DNA from: Clytia hemisphaerica
Lineage: Eukaryota > Cnidaria > Hydrozoa > Leptothecata > Clytiidae
Length of the DNA stretch: 64,000 nucleotides
Assembly (NCBI GenBank): GCA_902728285.1
Contig: CACVBU010000050.1
Coordinates: 3,496,919 to 3,560,918 of the forward strand
Reading direction: 5' to 3'
The notes beneath the pieces were generated by a model, which worked only from the letters and a program-made list of their open reading frames with translations, had not been told where the DNA came from and did not search any database. A program made the translations under genes and the position numbers. Below, piece after piece: positions 13,501 through 50,520 of this stretch (positions within the stretch are counted from its first letter, which is position 1; every line of letters begins with the position of its first letter).

Positions 13501-16191
13501 TGGAGGTGGGATATATACCGTATCTGTCCGTTCGATTAATGGCAAGCCTCGCCACCAATACGGTTTTTACTGATTGACGTAATTGAATTTTGTCAAAGCT
13601 TGTGCTCGTATAGCGAAGTAATGGGAGAGAAATGTTATTTCCTTTTTAAAAATGCTGTGTAAGCACAATGGTAGGATTTACGTTCAATGATGTCCTTTAA
13701 GATGAATTATTTGTAAGTTATGCTACATTCTGGTTGAAGATTAAAAAGATACCCTAGAATTGTAGCTCTACTGGGAAATTGACTTTGATTTCATTCTCAT
13801 TCAAAATTCCATGTTTAAAAATTGCACTCCAAAACAAAACCATCCCCACTGGATTTTTTAACCTTGAAACAATAGAATTTTTATCTTCATTATTTCCGGT
13901 ATTTCAATAGAAATTTCTATCCACTGATGGAAAAAGCTTCACCGGGGCTGTGAGACAGGGGTGTAGTTATTTCTAGACCTTTCATCGTCAAATAGGTTAG
14001 GGGTGTGCTATCATCGGTAAATTAGAGTATTTCTCCTAATTCCACTTGCACGAGTGAGGATAAAAATTCAAAATATAAACTCAGTATTTCTATGAAGGTT
14101 GTCATTGTAGTTTAAAACTTGGTTGAGAATGTTTAGACATTATTCTGAAAGTTTTAACAATAAAAACAGATTAAGGCCAACTTTAGGGCTTTAGGGTTTG
14201 GTAAAATCACTGTTAGTGTTAGGTGGGGAGCACCAAGGGGGTGCATAGTCGTCGACTAAAGTAAGCATTATTTCTACAAATGATATTATTTTCTGTTCGA
14301 ATTTTAAAGACTTTCGCTTCTGTTTTTTTTATCAGGAGAAGAAGAAGTATGAATTATGTATAGGATCAATGAAGAGTACAGATGAAGTCGTTGCATTGTA
14401 CCAAACATGGATCGAACAGTTCTCTATCGTTTCCCTCATTGACCCTTTTTCAACTTTGGTGAGGATTTCTCTCTTGACCAATTGGCCATTTAGTTTATAC
14501 AGCAAGAAATATATGCTACTTTAAAATTTAGGCTGGAAATTGTTTTTATCACCTCGATGGTAAATGGGTAGCCAGACTGAATGTAAATTGAGAAAAAAAA
14601 CTTGAAAAATGTTTCGAAAAAATGACATACATGACATATCCTGACATACATACCTCTCCTGACTATTCGTTTAGTAAATTCAGTCCAAGACAGTGTATCA
14701 TCATCACCAATGTATTTTTAAGGACCCGTCAAAGAAAACTGTATACGACTCTTTGGCTACTCAATGTTACATCATCTCCTCACAAGTCAGTGGTTTTGAG
14801 CAATGTCATTTAGAGATGGATGAGCGAACAATAGATGGAATGCTACTTCAGCCAGAAGTTCATTCTTCTACTGTCAGTGAAACTGTTGAGAATCTTTTAC
14901 CTCTACATGGTATGTTTAGAATCTACAATTTTTTAAGAGCAAAGTATGTAAGAACATAGACTATAGTCTAAGACAAATTTATTTGATTTAAATCACTATC
15001 TTAAAAATAAGCCCAAAGCCGAGGAAAATTCGCAAACGGGTTTTTTGTCAAATGAATTTATAGTCGGTAGAGTTTGCCAGTCCGTTTCTTCGAAACTCCC
15101 CGCCGATTTTTTTCCGTATACCGCCATAACGCCATACCGCCATATTTTCCCGCCTTTACTATCACTGTAACAGACGATAACACATCGTCTAGTAAGAACA
15201 TTATAAGGCTCCAAGGGGAACATTTTAAGAACATTCTAAGAACTTTATAATGCTTTGCAAACTCTAAAACATGCACCAAAATGCAGGAAATAAGAATACT
15301 TTAATAATTTACTTACTTTTTAAGTTGATTACCCTTTTCAAGTTTCTAATCATGTAAAAAACAATCGCTAACTCTGCATCATGTTCACGTCTTCTGAGTT
15401 TACTTGCTAATTGCTTCTATATCTTCATAATAATGTGTTTTAGTCGATGTTTACATTTCTAATGCTCTTTATATTGCTTTCAGAAAAGGACGGTATTTTG
15501 ATGATGAACGATGAATGGGGTTTGGTACAACATTCAACTGCGTCTGTTGATTTGGTATGTGTTTACTCAATAGTCATCAGACTCTCTTTATTTTATTCAT
15601 TATAAAAAGCTTAAAAGGCATCCGCGTGGGGAAAGTACTTAAAATATCATAAATGAGATTATTAGGTGCTATTTTCGTTTTTGAATAAAAGGCTTCCCTA
15701 ATTCTCGGTGCTCTCAAAGCGTTTAGATCAAGTAAGAATCTCGAAAAGTATACCTGGGTTCACTGTCGGGAGTGACGGAGTCTGTTCCCTTTTCTGTTTT
15801 CGCTAGACCTGGGAGAGAGAATGCGGCAGTGACATGCGTAGAATATAGGAATCTGCTTGGAGCTTAACAGCGACATAGGAAAAAATCATTTACTAAAACA
15901 CGAATCCTATGAAAAAGACTAATGCCAATGGACAGAAAAGCTAAATCAATCACATTTGAAAGAGTGCTTTGTACTTACTAAGTATTCATCTTGTTTAAGA
16001 GTATTGTATTCGGCGCGACTTTCATTCGAGTTACAACTCCTTGTGGTGCTGGATCAAACTCACTTCAATACATGTTGGATATTAAAGAAAGTCTTCCTGT
16101 TGACAATGAAAGTTTTGATGATGAAAGGAGTTATATTTTCCGTTCGAAAGTTCCAGACGAAGAAGCGGCTGTACAGGCTCCTGTGGAGTGA
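4584..16191 (+). CDS. Unrecognised multi-exon protein, C-terminal 509 residues (5' end missing)
   Basis: Nine exons join in one open frame with consensus GT-AG borders: 4584-4870, 6189-6501, 9638-9760, 10840-10902, 11715-11885, 14336-14458, 14723-14909, 15484-15554 and 16000-16191 (TGA stop). Phases agree at every junction, which is strong support for a real gene. The first listed exon starts at an acceptor, so the N-terminus lies upstream, perhaps outside the window. The protein begins basic and glycine-rich (six Gly in a row, then Lys-rich, about residues 30-50). It continues as mostly helical-looking soluble sequence with a Glu-rich stretch in exon 2, and ends in an acidic tail. I see no signal peptide, membrane segment or catalytic motif. 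The cellular role is unknown. A large cytoskeletal or ciliary scaffold is conceivable, but nothing here proves it. Confidence 0.75.
5649..5882. mobile_element. MITE with TA duplication, GTTCTTA family (copy 3), in intron 1 of the unknown gene
   Basis: Ends CACGGTTTTTTTATAAGAAC and CATAAAAAAAGTG, with TA at 5647-5648 and 5883-5884. It has the same internal word order as the copies at 679 and 1546, including TTTTCGAGTCCGCAATGCC. Confidence 0.7.
6749..6875. mobile_element. Short TIR element of the TTCGAATTAGAGA family (partial)
   Basis: The left end (CTCTCTCTAATTTGA) and right end (TTCGAATTAGAGAGAGAGTTGAC) are imperfect inverted copies. Internal AATTCGAA-type words recur three to four times. 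It is related to the cleaner copy at 32417-32591. Borders are approximate. Confidence 0.5.
8186..9149 (-). pseudogene. 5'-truncated LINE (non-LTR retrotransposon): reverse transcriptase C-terminal half
   Basis: An open frame of 307 codons (9149 to 8226) covers the later part of a LINE reverse transcriptase. The catalytic FADDLAL box lies near residue 66, and GVLQGDTLAPFLF near residue 14 is the family's conserved block 4. After these come the thumb and connection region (LYGSETWTM) and a C-terminal tail. The endonuclease and the first half of the RT are absent, the usual 5' truncation from incomplete target-primed reverse transcription. A short GAT-type repeat at about 8188-8203 lies where the 3' tail is expected. 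It sits in intron 2 of the unknown gene, antisense to it. The reading frame is intact over this part, so the insertion is not very old. I cannot assign the clade with certainty. Confidence 0.85.
9779..9872. repeat. 94-bp near-perfect palindrome ending CAGCTGGCACAC
   Basis: The left arm starts CAGCTGGCACACAACGCTG and the right arm is its close reverse complement (CAGCGTTGT... read back). The loop is only a few bases and the motif AACGTT repeats within the arms. It begins 18 nt after the splice donor at 9761. It resembles a solo palindromic MITE; no clear target duplication. Confidence 0.75.
11027..11163. mobile_element. Short TIR element, CAGGCCCGGCGGAA family (copy 1)
   Basis: Left end CAGGTTCGGCGGAAGCGG, right end GGTTCCCCCGGGCCTG, flanked by ACTAA(C) on both sides. 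The interior has GGCTGAAGGCTCAAAATGAG in reverse complement, shared with the copies at 29102-29247 and 50432-50520. Non-coding. Confidence 0.65.
11398..11636. mobile_element. MITE with TA duplication, GTTCTTA family (copy 4, reverse orientation)
   Basis: The ends are a clean inverted pair: CACGTTTTTTTATAA at the left and TTATAAAAAAACGTG at the right, with TA at 11396-11397 and 11637-11638. It is the best-preserved member of the family in the window, and its TAAGAAC words are the reverse complement of GTTCTTA. It lies in intron 4 of the unknown gene. Confidence 0.8.
12493..12655. mobile_element. Truncated MITE, GTTCTTA family (copy 5)
   Basis: The left end (CACATTTCTTATAAGAACATA, after TA) and the internal words match the copy at 11398. 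The sequence departs from the family after about 12655, so the right terminus is lost. Confidence 0.55.
15190..15300. mobile_element. Degraded fragment of the GTTCTTA MITE family
   Basis: TAAGAACATT, AAGGCTCC and TTTGCAAACTCTAAAAC follow the order seen in the copies at 11398 and 12493, but neither terminus is recognisable. It lies in intron 7 of the unknown gene. Confidence 0.45.
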
Positions 16192-17469
16192 TTGTTTTGT
16201 GAAAAGATAAAAGCAGTCTGTTCCATAAGAACACTCTTCGGATTGGGAACACGACATCACAACATTTATCATCTCCAAAGACTGGGGTAATTTGTTATTT
16301 TATGCGCAGGAGATGTTAAACACACCCCTGGTATAAGGAATTTGAAGTGAGCTTTCTAGCTTTAAATGATATTATGGAATTTCGGCAGAATTAAGTGCAG
16401 CTATTCTGCAAAAAGCAAAAAGCATGATAGTAATTAATGAATTCACTATAACAGGGGGTAATATTCAGGAATAGTCTCGCATTCTGATCTTCTTCTAAGT
16501 TTTTAGGCATTTATGATCCCAATAGAAAGTAGCTTCCTTGCCAAAAAAAATTTGATTTAACGATAGCTTTAGGCCTTAGGCAAGGGCAAACAGTGTGTTT
16601 TACATCACAGCCACAGGGCAAGTGATGTAAAGTAGTTTCACTGTATTTATTTTGATTAATAATTTGGTTTGTAAATACTATAGTTTAATTTCAATATATT
16701 TTTATGATCTAATGATTTGTTAAGTAACTATTTATAAAAAAGATTTCGATGTAAACTTAAAATGTATGTATTGAATTTTACTTTCAATCTGAAGTCTGTG
16801 TGATAACCACGCAGGTCGCGTATTTTGGATGGGAAATCATTGGCTTTCTCGGGAGGGGGTACTCGATGTAAGAAATGCGTAAGGTGGCCTTTTTCAGACT
16901 TCCCAAATTTCAAGAGGGCGCTATAAGGGTCGAAATGAGCCAAGATGAGAGAAAGTACACTGTAATTGTAAGGGTGTAAAAAGTATAAAAAGGTCAAAAT
17001 TTTGGAAAATCTGACCAAATAGTCGAAAATTTGAACAAAAATAAGTGTTGATTTTCCCCAAGACTTCACTCAAATTTCCATTGCTTTCGAGCCAGAAAAT
17101 TCAAATTAGGGATGGAAAAAATAGCAATCGAGGACTTCCTAAGAGATTTCTATTGTAATACTCCCGAAACAATTCCACAATGCATCGCTTTTTTAGAAAA
17201 ATCAAAAACTCCGATAAGGATAAGATCTATTTGAAGTGACCCCATTTTTATCGGTGAGAGGAAAACTGCCACCATCAATGGGCCCCCATTAATTTTCACC
17301 GACATTGAGATTATCCAAGTCTTCAGATAACTTATTACAACATGTTCAAATTCAACGTTGATATATATCCAATATTTTAACATGCTGAATCTCAATATTG
17401 GACAAAAAGCCGGGGTAATTTTCTGGGGGCAAATTTCCTGGCAATCACATTTGGGGCCTCATTTATCTA

Positions 17470-17827
17470 CTCTTGTCTCCCAAATAGACGTCCCCCCGCT
17501 AATTGTTAAGAGAAAAAAATCCATCCCCCGCTCTTATTATTAAGACCCCCCCCCCCCGTTAAATTAAATTCCAATAATTCAATATTTTATTACAGTGTAG
17601 ATAGACCTTAAACTTGTTAAAATCTTCCTTTTTGTTAGTATTGGTTCTTATTTTACGTGTTAATTTGTTAAAGTTTCTTTTTTGATGTTGAAATTCATAT
17701 CAGTTAAACAAAATTCTGTCTTCAAATTACCCCCCCCCCCCCCCCCCCCCGCTTATTAGAATTTAGAAAATTTTCCTACCCCCTGCCCTGCTTATTCCCC
17801 CCCCCCCGTCTATTCGGGAGTCAAGAG
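17470..17827. mobile_element. 358-bp TIR element with TA duplication and long C runs
   Basis: Left end CTCTTGTCTCCCAAATAGACG and right end CGTCTATTCGGGAGTCAAGAG are inverted copies with a few mismatches. TA lies at 17468-17469 and 17828-17829. The interior contains several runs of 7 to about 20 C. Non-coding, mariner-like in its target choice. Confidence 0.7.
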
Positions 17828-19904
17828 TATGGCGTTGTATTGCTCCACAGTCTTGTCAATATCGAAATCCGATTTTAAGTGGTGGCAGACTGGCAGACTG
17901 ATCAAGCATCAACTTCATCAAGTGAGTAATCAAGGAGAACACTCTTGTATATCATCTTGATAATCAAGGTATGTTTTCTTTGTACTGGTTCTACTGTTCT
18001 CATTCTGTCCAGACCTGCTACACCGTCTGACAGTCTGACCGTGAATAATCAGATAATTGGAACTTTAAAATTATGACCTAAATGAACCAATCGCAATCAG
18101 TGCTCTGAAAAAAGTGTTTGATTGTTAAGGTACATTTTGGATTGTTATAGGTAAGTACGGTATTTGGCATGGCTGTAGGGTGTTGTGCCTTGGCACTTGG
18201 TGTGTGTGTGTTGTTGTGAGCCCCCTACACCGAACATTTTTTTGGTTCGTATTTTGGCGCGCCAAAATAGCAACACATTCTTTGGGCTGTTTTGATGTTC
18301 AGGCCACAAATTTTTAGATTTCTGCCTTTGAAAGCCTGGCCTGAACATGCGCTGGCCAAGTTCGAGGCATCTTTGGGACTTTTTTAAGTTCAAAATCATA
18401 CAGTTCAGGGCCGACGTGACAGGACCTTATTTCCTCCTACATATTATCATTGGCTTACTGATACACACCCCTTTCTCATAGACCCACTAGGACCCCTCCC
18501 CACTGGAAAAATTGGCCAAAATATAGTCCCAGATGGAAAAATATTTTCTAATTTTTGTCACCATTGAAAATACTGTCAACTGATGCTCCAACTTGGGATT
18601 ATCTGACAAAACACATGAGACGGCCATTTGGCCACCATTTCACCGAATTTCCAAAGTCATTTGATTTGAGTTAATGAATGGCGTATTAAAAAATACACAA
18701 TTTCTCTTTCGCATCGAGTAGGCTTCTTTTAAATCGAAATATGAAAAAAATCCGTATGGAACGAAGAAGACCAAATTAGTGGCAAAACGATGGAGCGATT
18801 GACGTCACTCACGCAGCAAGTTACACACTCGTTACTTTAATGGGATAAACTTTCGCAGGGATTAAATTTCGCGATTGGGCCTATCCGCGAAATTCAAAAA
18901 TTTTGCGGGAACTTAATTTCGCGGACAGTCTAAACTTAAACTCCTATACCAGGATTAGAAACTAGGCTAGTCTTACCTCTTTTCAGTTACATCAATATGC
19001 CTTCTTACCTGTCTTTAAAAATATAAATAAAAGTAATCACGGAAAAGGACGCAAAAAAAAGACATAAGTGTGAGAACAGAGTAATCAAACTCGTTAGAAA
19101 AAGTACCATTAGAAGTCATAAAAAATCAACCTGAATAAATGCAATCGAAATTCCAGAGAACTTCATAATCCCCCAGACAACATTACATTACTATGTCAAA
19201 CTCCCATCACATAAATTTTACAATTACGTCAGAGTAGACTACGCTCGCCACCGAAGAGGTTTATTTGGAAAGGGCAATTATATTTTATTATTCGCTTCTT
19301 TTTTAAAGATTCGCCGGGTTGGAAAAGTATGAATTTCTTTGTACATATTTTACCTACCCCAAATATTTAGGAGGCTGAGTTTTAAACGAATTGTCAAGTT
19401 GAAACGAACGATAAATGTATCAAGGTCTGTTTTATTTACCCCCTGATGACTTAACAAAAGGGACTTAACTCGATGTTACAATCCTATTATTGAAAGTTTG
19501 TCTCGGCCATTTTATAATGAGCGAGACATACGTTCTCTGATTACGCAATTTTCATATTGATATTTTCGAGGCATTTTGATGTAACTGCTTTTATCTTTTC
19601 CTTTACAACAATACAATGCTGACAAGTTGACACAACACATGTGTACATGTACATTGACAAAATAATCCCTGAGAGAAGTTTATATCGAAATCTGCAACAA
19701 AAACGAAAGTGTTCTCTGCTACTGATTACTTCCCAGCGCTCCTTCGCAGCTGTTTATCAAATTTCCACCAATGAGGTTGCCGCATTTAAAACGGCCCTTC
19801 TTTTTGGCAACCGTGGCCTCTCACTCAGTGCCTTGCACGACGGACGGCTGTAAAATCCCACCCTTCATATATTTGATTCAATCCGTGATCTGTGCATAGT
19901 GTGC

Positions 19905-20236
19905 AGAGGGGTCTGAACCCCCCCATTAATATTTCATCCCCCCCTATAAAGGTATCCCCCCTATTTTTAAAATATTTTGCTCCCGCACCATTTACAGGGG
20001 TCCGAGCCCCCAGCATATAATTTGTACTCCCAGTATTGGGGAAGAATTTTGATGAATTTCGAACATTTTTATTGGCAATAGTTAAAAAACAAGGAAAAAC
20101 AAAATCTGATTCAAAACATATTTGATCCCCCCCTATAAGCTCAAACCCCCCATTTTAACTGGAAAATTGCCCATCCCCCCTATAAAGCCTTCCTTGAAAA
20201 CTTGGATCCCCCCCCCCTTAAAAAAGGGGGGGTTCA
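19905..20236. repeat. C-rich interspersed repeat block
   Basis: Phrases with CCCCCCTATAAAG and GAACCCCCC recur five or more times between A/T-rich spacers, and the block ends in a short hairpin of C and G runs (about 20209-20232). It may be a decayed repeat element. No target duplication found. Confidence 0.4.
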
Positions 20237-22765
20237 TACTAGGCTTAGGTTTTTTCTCATCTTCAATTTATTGAAGAAAGCGGGAATTTGATGCGAGAGT
20301 TAGATTGGCAACAAAGTGCCGTAAAAAATCATTGAATAAAAGAAGAACTTAAAATCTTTAATATTTTCATTTTAAAGAATAGGTGCAAAAATGTGAAACA
20401 TAGAAAAGTTTCATTTTTCATTGCTTTAATCGAAATGGGGGATTTGGAAAATTTTCTATGTTCAGTTTTTTGCACAAACCCCTGTAACTATGGGCGAACA
20501 CCCTGTTGCTAAGATGTTGGCTTGAAATCGAAAATGAAACCACTCAAAACAAAAGTAAAATCGGCCCATACTCAAAATCCCGTAATCTTGATATACGAGT
20601 TTAAGTGTATACTGGCGGATGGCACTATTGGTTGACAATATTTTCACGATTTTGTGACTTTTACTGTCAAATCATGCATGTTGGTTGTTGAAATACACAT
20701 TATTTGCGCCTCTTTGATGCAAGTAACCATTCAAATAGTATTTATTTGACATATTTTGAGTTTTGTTTAGAAATATTTCGCAGATGAGGCCCTTCCAAAT
20801 TTCCATTGGGACTTAAAATTTCGCGGATTTTCCCAACAAGCAATAGGCGGTTAGGCAGCGGGCGTTCTCTAATTCTCCAATCGGCGTCCGGTTGTTTTGA
20901 ATGAAAACAAGAAAGTTAAAAAGGGCGCGCTACCAGTGAAAGTTATCGTGACATGTTTTGACAGAAAGTATGATTGATCTGGATTGATAAACTTGGTGGA
21001 GTTATCAAAACAAATTTGTTGTCAAAGGGATTTAACATTAAGGGAAAATACAGGCCAGATATCAACAGTCCCATGTTTCGACCAATCTTCCCAAGTTAGA
21101 GCAGTTGACGGTAATCAAATAAACCAATCCTCATTGGAAAATTTTACGCTATTTTTCCCATCCCCACTGAATCTTCTGACTTGAAAACAAAAAAATTGAA
21201 ACCTCCAGCCATGAAAAATATGAGAATATTAATCTCCGTTGAATTTCAGTCCGTTGTTTTTATCCCCACTGACTGAAAAATCCTATACTGGGTCTGTGAG
21301 AAGGGAGTGTTGATACTGTAAGTTGATCTAATGTTCACATCCTTTGTGTACTGTTGGCGGCTCTAACTTGGAACAGTTGGTCGAAATATGGAATTGTTGA
21401 TACTGTATTTTCACTTGCTCTTAAATTACTTTGACAACAACTTTGTTTTGATACTTCCAGTTCCACCAAGTTTATCAATCTCGCTTCTTCTGACATTCAT
21501 ATACAAAAAGATAGATATGTCTGGAAAAGTCATTTTAATAGCTGCATCTGACAAAAGTAATAAACCTTTCATGTCATCTTTTTATGTCTTGCTTTCTCAA
21601 GGGACTTTTATCTAACAGCCTGTGCAATGAGTTGAATAAATGTCAATATGTTGAGGATTTTTGGATTTTTGGAAAAAAATTGGGGTTGGGTTGATGAGAA
21701 ATTTCAGGTGGGGATAAACCTATGTATGTAGGGGTGACTTTTTTCATGTGGGGGTTGTAGATTTTTCTGTAATTCTTCATTTTTTTCAATAATTTTTGAC
21801 GTATAAACTAGAGAAAAAAAAACAAATGTCAAAAAATATAATCCATTTAAAGGTTCATTTTTCTCCAGTCCTCAGGACTTTCAATAACAATCAAGCTGGG
21901 GTTTGAAGATTTTACAAATTTAGGTAGGGATTGTAGATGTATTAGGTAGCAGTGTAGATGTAAGATGTTTGGCCAAGAATTTAGGGTAGTGATTTCTGAA
22001 TGGCTAAAACATAAGCTATTTACTGCAGCAAAAAATTAGTGTAAATGTTACAAATATAGAAAAGGGACTGCAGTTACTTTCTTTCCAAAAGAGTAGAAAT
22101 TTCCACGACTTTTATATTTTTTTATTATCAAGACTTGACTAATTCAGCCCTTTCGATTGAGAAACTTATTTGCCACACTCACCAGCTTTGTCAAATCCAA
22201 AATTTCACAGTTTTATGGAAAAATCCTACTGCTACGTCGCCATTTTGATTTTCATTTTGTGATGCTTCGTCAGCAGTTTTCTGTCAGTGTTTGTGGAGCG
22301 TGGATGTGTTTACATGCATGGGCAATTTTTCTGGCCAATCAAATTTCCGATCAGTATTGTTTTTTTAGCATTGGAAGGTCTTATATTTTTCAAAATCTTT
22401 GCTAAAAGTGCCAAAGATTAGTGGTTGAAGAGCGAAAAAAAACACAGGTCTCGTGGAAGCAGTGTTTTGTATGAAGGTAAGTTCCAAAATTGCCCAGAAT
22501 GACAGATTCACCGCATATTTTTTATTTGCCATTTATGTTTCAATAGTTAGGGCCCAATTGCCAAATTTTTGCCAATCAAATGCAAAATAATTGGTGATCA
22601 GGGCAAAATTGGTATATTTGAAGTCAATCGAATTGGCTGTTACATTTGAAAGAGTTCTCTGGTAATCTTACTTTGGTTTTTCTTTCAAAATAGTAAAATG
22701 TATTTTTGTTGTTTTGTCTAGATAAGTAACCAACATAAACATTTAAAAAAGAGTTTCAGTGGAAA

Positions 22766-47909
<25,144 letters not shown>

Positions 47910-47941
47910 AAAAAACGAAGCATAAAGTTCGGACATTCAAA

Positions 47942-47947
47942 AATAAA
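47942..47947 (+). promoter_or_regulatory. Candidate polyadenylation signal of MSH2
   Basis: AATAAA lies 33 nt after the MSH2 stop codon. This close spacing is plausible for a short 3' untranslated region, but no transcript evidence is available. Confidence 0.4.
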
Positions 47948-48616
47948 AACAAACTATAGAACTAACACTTAGAACCATATTTTCTTATACTTTTGATAAC
48001 ATTTTTAACACTGTATATTGATATTTAGGTATTTTGTAAAAAATCAGGACTCAACTAGCAGTCCGAAGATGTTTTGTTTGGCATAGTACTGCTTTCCGTA
48101 TCTTTTTGGGTATAAATTAGTTTTGTTTCTCTTTTGTAAATATTCATACCAAACCTACAAAGACAAAGTAAAAATGAAAGAAATGTTCTTTTTCTAAAAC
48201 ATCCGAAAAAACTGGAGATTGTCCAAGCTCACTAAGGATTTAAAATCTTTTGGGTTGAAATCTTTTAGGCTATTTGGGGGTCATTTCGGCTCCTTGTCTT
48301 ATGACGTCCCAAGTTTTTGCAGATCCTTGTTTGACATTTCCGGTCGCCGTCCCAGTCATGATACATCAAAATATTATCTTGTTGGAAAGATAATCAATGG
48401 ATATTATATATTAAAAACTTGTAGAAATTGTAAAGTGCCTCTGTACTCTCTGACCATGTAAGAATTTAATCTTTAGTTTATTTTTCTAAGTTCATATTTT
48501 CCCCTTTTTGTTTAAATGAAATATTTAAAAAAAAAGGTAAATTTCTACAGAAAGAATTGTCATTGAACCTGCAGCGCCACAATCAAAAAGGTAAGTTCCA
48601 TTCTGTTTTCTAATGC

Positions 48617-49561
48617 TTATTTTTCATTTTTATCCACCCATTTTTTTTTTTTACAAACTTTCTGAGGTGCCAAATTCATTTTATAAATACCGTCCAAAAT
48701 ACGTTTCGGATTTCGTGGACACCACGTCGTTTCATTCAAGAAATGGCATTTAACAAGCGGGAATGCGTCTTTGAGATAAAATTCCGCCTGACGTGACGGG
48801 AAGTACTGTAAGACTAGTTCATAGGTTTGATAGATGAATATATCAATATGTTTATCATCATTGATGACTCTGGCAGGTGGATCGGTGAAAGAACACTCCC
48901 CTTCATAAACGTTGACACGTTTTCCGAAGCACGAATAACGTTGTCGTATCTCGTATGGCATTTGCCAATCAGGTGTGAAATAAATGTGATAGCCGACGTC
49001 TTTGTAAGGATTCCACGACTTCTTTTTCTGGCGCATTGGAAGTAATTTTGGTAAATCGTCAACATGGACACGTATATCCAGATCAAAATCGTAAGGAATG
49101 ATATCACCATCTCTCCACGCTCCTAGTAAGGAACCATCTGTTAAAAAGTACCTGATTTTCAGCTTCTTTGCTATATTCATCCAAAATCGTAACATCTCCT
49201 TAAATTCTTTATAATAAACATTTCGTGGACAGCCTGTGCTGTTTTTATAGTGATTGAATATTTTGCTATTACTTCGATCAAGCCATTCGTCCGAATGAGT
49301 TTCAGCGTAAATTTGGTCCTGGTCTTTATTTGCCGGACACTCTTGTTTTTCCAATCTTTGATCTGTATTTTCACCTTTAAAAACACCAGTCCATTGACGT
49401 GTTTTGATGGGTAATAAACCTTCATCTGACGGATTGTAAGTAAACAAAACCAAGAGAACGGTGACACAAAAGATGAGACATAGAAGAGGTAGTATAACTC
49501 CTTTAAAATACCCCATGATGATAATTCTCTTAAATAAGACACGTCGACATAACATGTTCAC
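48617..49561 (-). CDS. LicD/fukutin-like type II membrane protein, intronless
   Basis: A single open frame of 314 residues. Residues about 16-42 form one hydrophobic segment after a short basic N-terminus, as in Golgi type II membrane enzymes. The LicD nucleotidyltransferase core follows, from about residue 130. TDGSLLGAWRDGDIIPYDFD (about 141-160) leads into LDIRV and contains the DxD-like acidic motif expected to bind the metal and nucleotide sugar. A second conserved region has DKHIDIFIY (about 238-246). Animal relatives include fukutin and fukutin-related protein, which transfer ribitol phosphate to dystroglycan glycans; this protein is shorter and its acceptor is unknown. It is tail to tail with MSH2, with about 700 bp between the stops. 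The first Met is chosen because it places the membrane segment correctly; the internal Met at residue 16 is a less likely start. The frame is intact. Confidence 0.85.
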   Translation of the reverse strand: MNMLCRRVLFKRIIIMGYFKGVILPLLCLIFCVTVLLVLFTYNPSDEGLLPIKTRQWTGVFKGENTDQRLEKQECPANKDQDQIYAETHSDEWLDRSNSKIFNHYKNSTGCPRNVYYKEFKEMLRFWMNIAKKLKIRYFLTDGSLLGAWRDGDIIPYDFDLDIRVHVDDLPKLLPMRQKKKSWNPYKDVGYHIYFTPDWQMPYEIRQRYSCFGKRVNVYEGECSFTDPPARVINDDKHIDIFIYQTYELVLQYFPSRQAEFYLKDAFPLVKCHFLNETTWCPRNPKRILDGIYKMNLAPQKVCKKKKWVDKNEK

Positions 49562-50271
49562 TTAGAAGGAGCAAGTGAAGGAGGAATAACTGTTTGTGTA
49601 CCTTCAAAGGGAAATTATGCAATTAGTAATTAAAGAAATTGAAATGATGAGGTATTTATACTGATTGTTTGTTGTAATGACTTTGGTTAGGAAAGGAAAA
49701 AACCGAGCACCAACCGTCTACTTCCGGAAAAAAAATTATCGGTAAACTCATCAGTCAAAACAAAGTTTGCTGCCGCTCAAGGTATTTAATATTTTTGACA
49801 AATCCGCGAAACATGAATATTCTATGAATTTAAAAAATCTCCTGTAAAATTGGTGTTTTTTGGGAAAAATAGGCCATATTTTATACAAAAAATTCTCCCA
49901 ACCGCGAAATTAAATTCCGCGAAAATTTCTTAAGGTACTAAAAACTAATGCCATTCAGTTCGTGTTACTGTCATACTCCTGAGTGAAGGTAGAGAGTCTA
50001 TCGCCATATTTCCCTAACACCCTGCCTGGAAGTGCTTGGGATTCGTTTGAATTAGATAATTGCAGATGTCACACTCCTCTCTCTTTTCAAATTTTTCTGA
50101 ACAATCTTGAACCTAGGCTCCAAACATTCGAAAAGACGTTAATTGCGTAAAAAACGCGGGTGACGTCTAGTATAGGCTAGATTTGCAAGGGCCTTCAGAG
50201 GTTTACCTTGCCCGTAAGAAAATCATGATCAGGTTGCCTAAATAAGGATATTTAGAGAAACCTACCGTGTT

Positions 50272-50361
50272 TATCACAAAGGGATTGCTAATCGATCGAT
50301 TCTCTCCTACAGATGTAGGACTTATCTGTAGGGTAGAATCGGCTAACAATCCCTTTGTCGA
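50272..50361. repeat. 90-bp imperfect palindrome
   Basis: The left arm (TATCACAAAGGGATTGCTAA...CCTACAGAT) pairs with the right arm (ATCTGTAGGGTAGAATCGG...CCCTTTGTCGATA), leaving a loop of about 9 nt. A solo palindromic repeat, possibly a small MITE. Confidence 0.7.
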
Positions 50362-50431
50362 TATCAATTCAGAAAAAAGGCTCAAAATCACTTACACGAA
50401 TTCTTTTAGAAAGATATAAGCAATATTTCCC

Positions 50432-50520
50432 CAGGCCCGGCGGAACAACCGTAAAAGTGGAGAGGCTAAAGGATCTAAATGAGATAGAATTCCTCAGCCT
50501 CTCCGCTTCCGCCGGGCCTG
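50432..50520. mobile_element. Short TIR element, CAGGCCCGGCGGAA family (copy 3)
   Basis: Ends CAGGCCCGGCGGAACAACCG and CTTCCGCCGGGCCTG are an almost perfect inverted pair. At 89 bp it is the shortest of the three copies. Confidence 0.75.

Larger units (their letters stand above)
16192..22765. other. Intergenic stretch between the unknown gene and MSH2
   Basis: I see no supported exon here. Reading frames such as 16728-17069 (-) are unlike known proteins. The stretch holds one TA-flanked TIR element (17470-17827), C-rich repeats (19905-20236) and TTTCGCGG-containing fragments at about 18851-18935 and 20812-20832. A phrase with GAAAAATC, ATACTGGG and GAAGGG at about 21265-21310 recurs at about 27050-27090. 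A possible non-coding first exon of MSH2 may end at a GTAAGT donor near 22475, with an acceptor at about 22721. Confidence 0.5.

Noticed and set aside
16728..17069. 113-codon minus-strand frame between genes
   Set aside because: No domain, no neighbouring exon with matching phase and no homology that I recognise.
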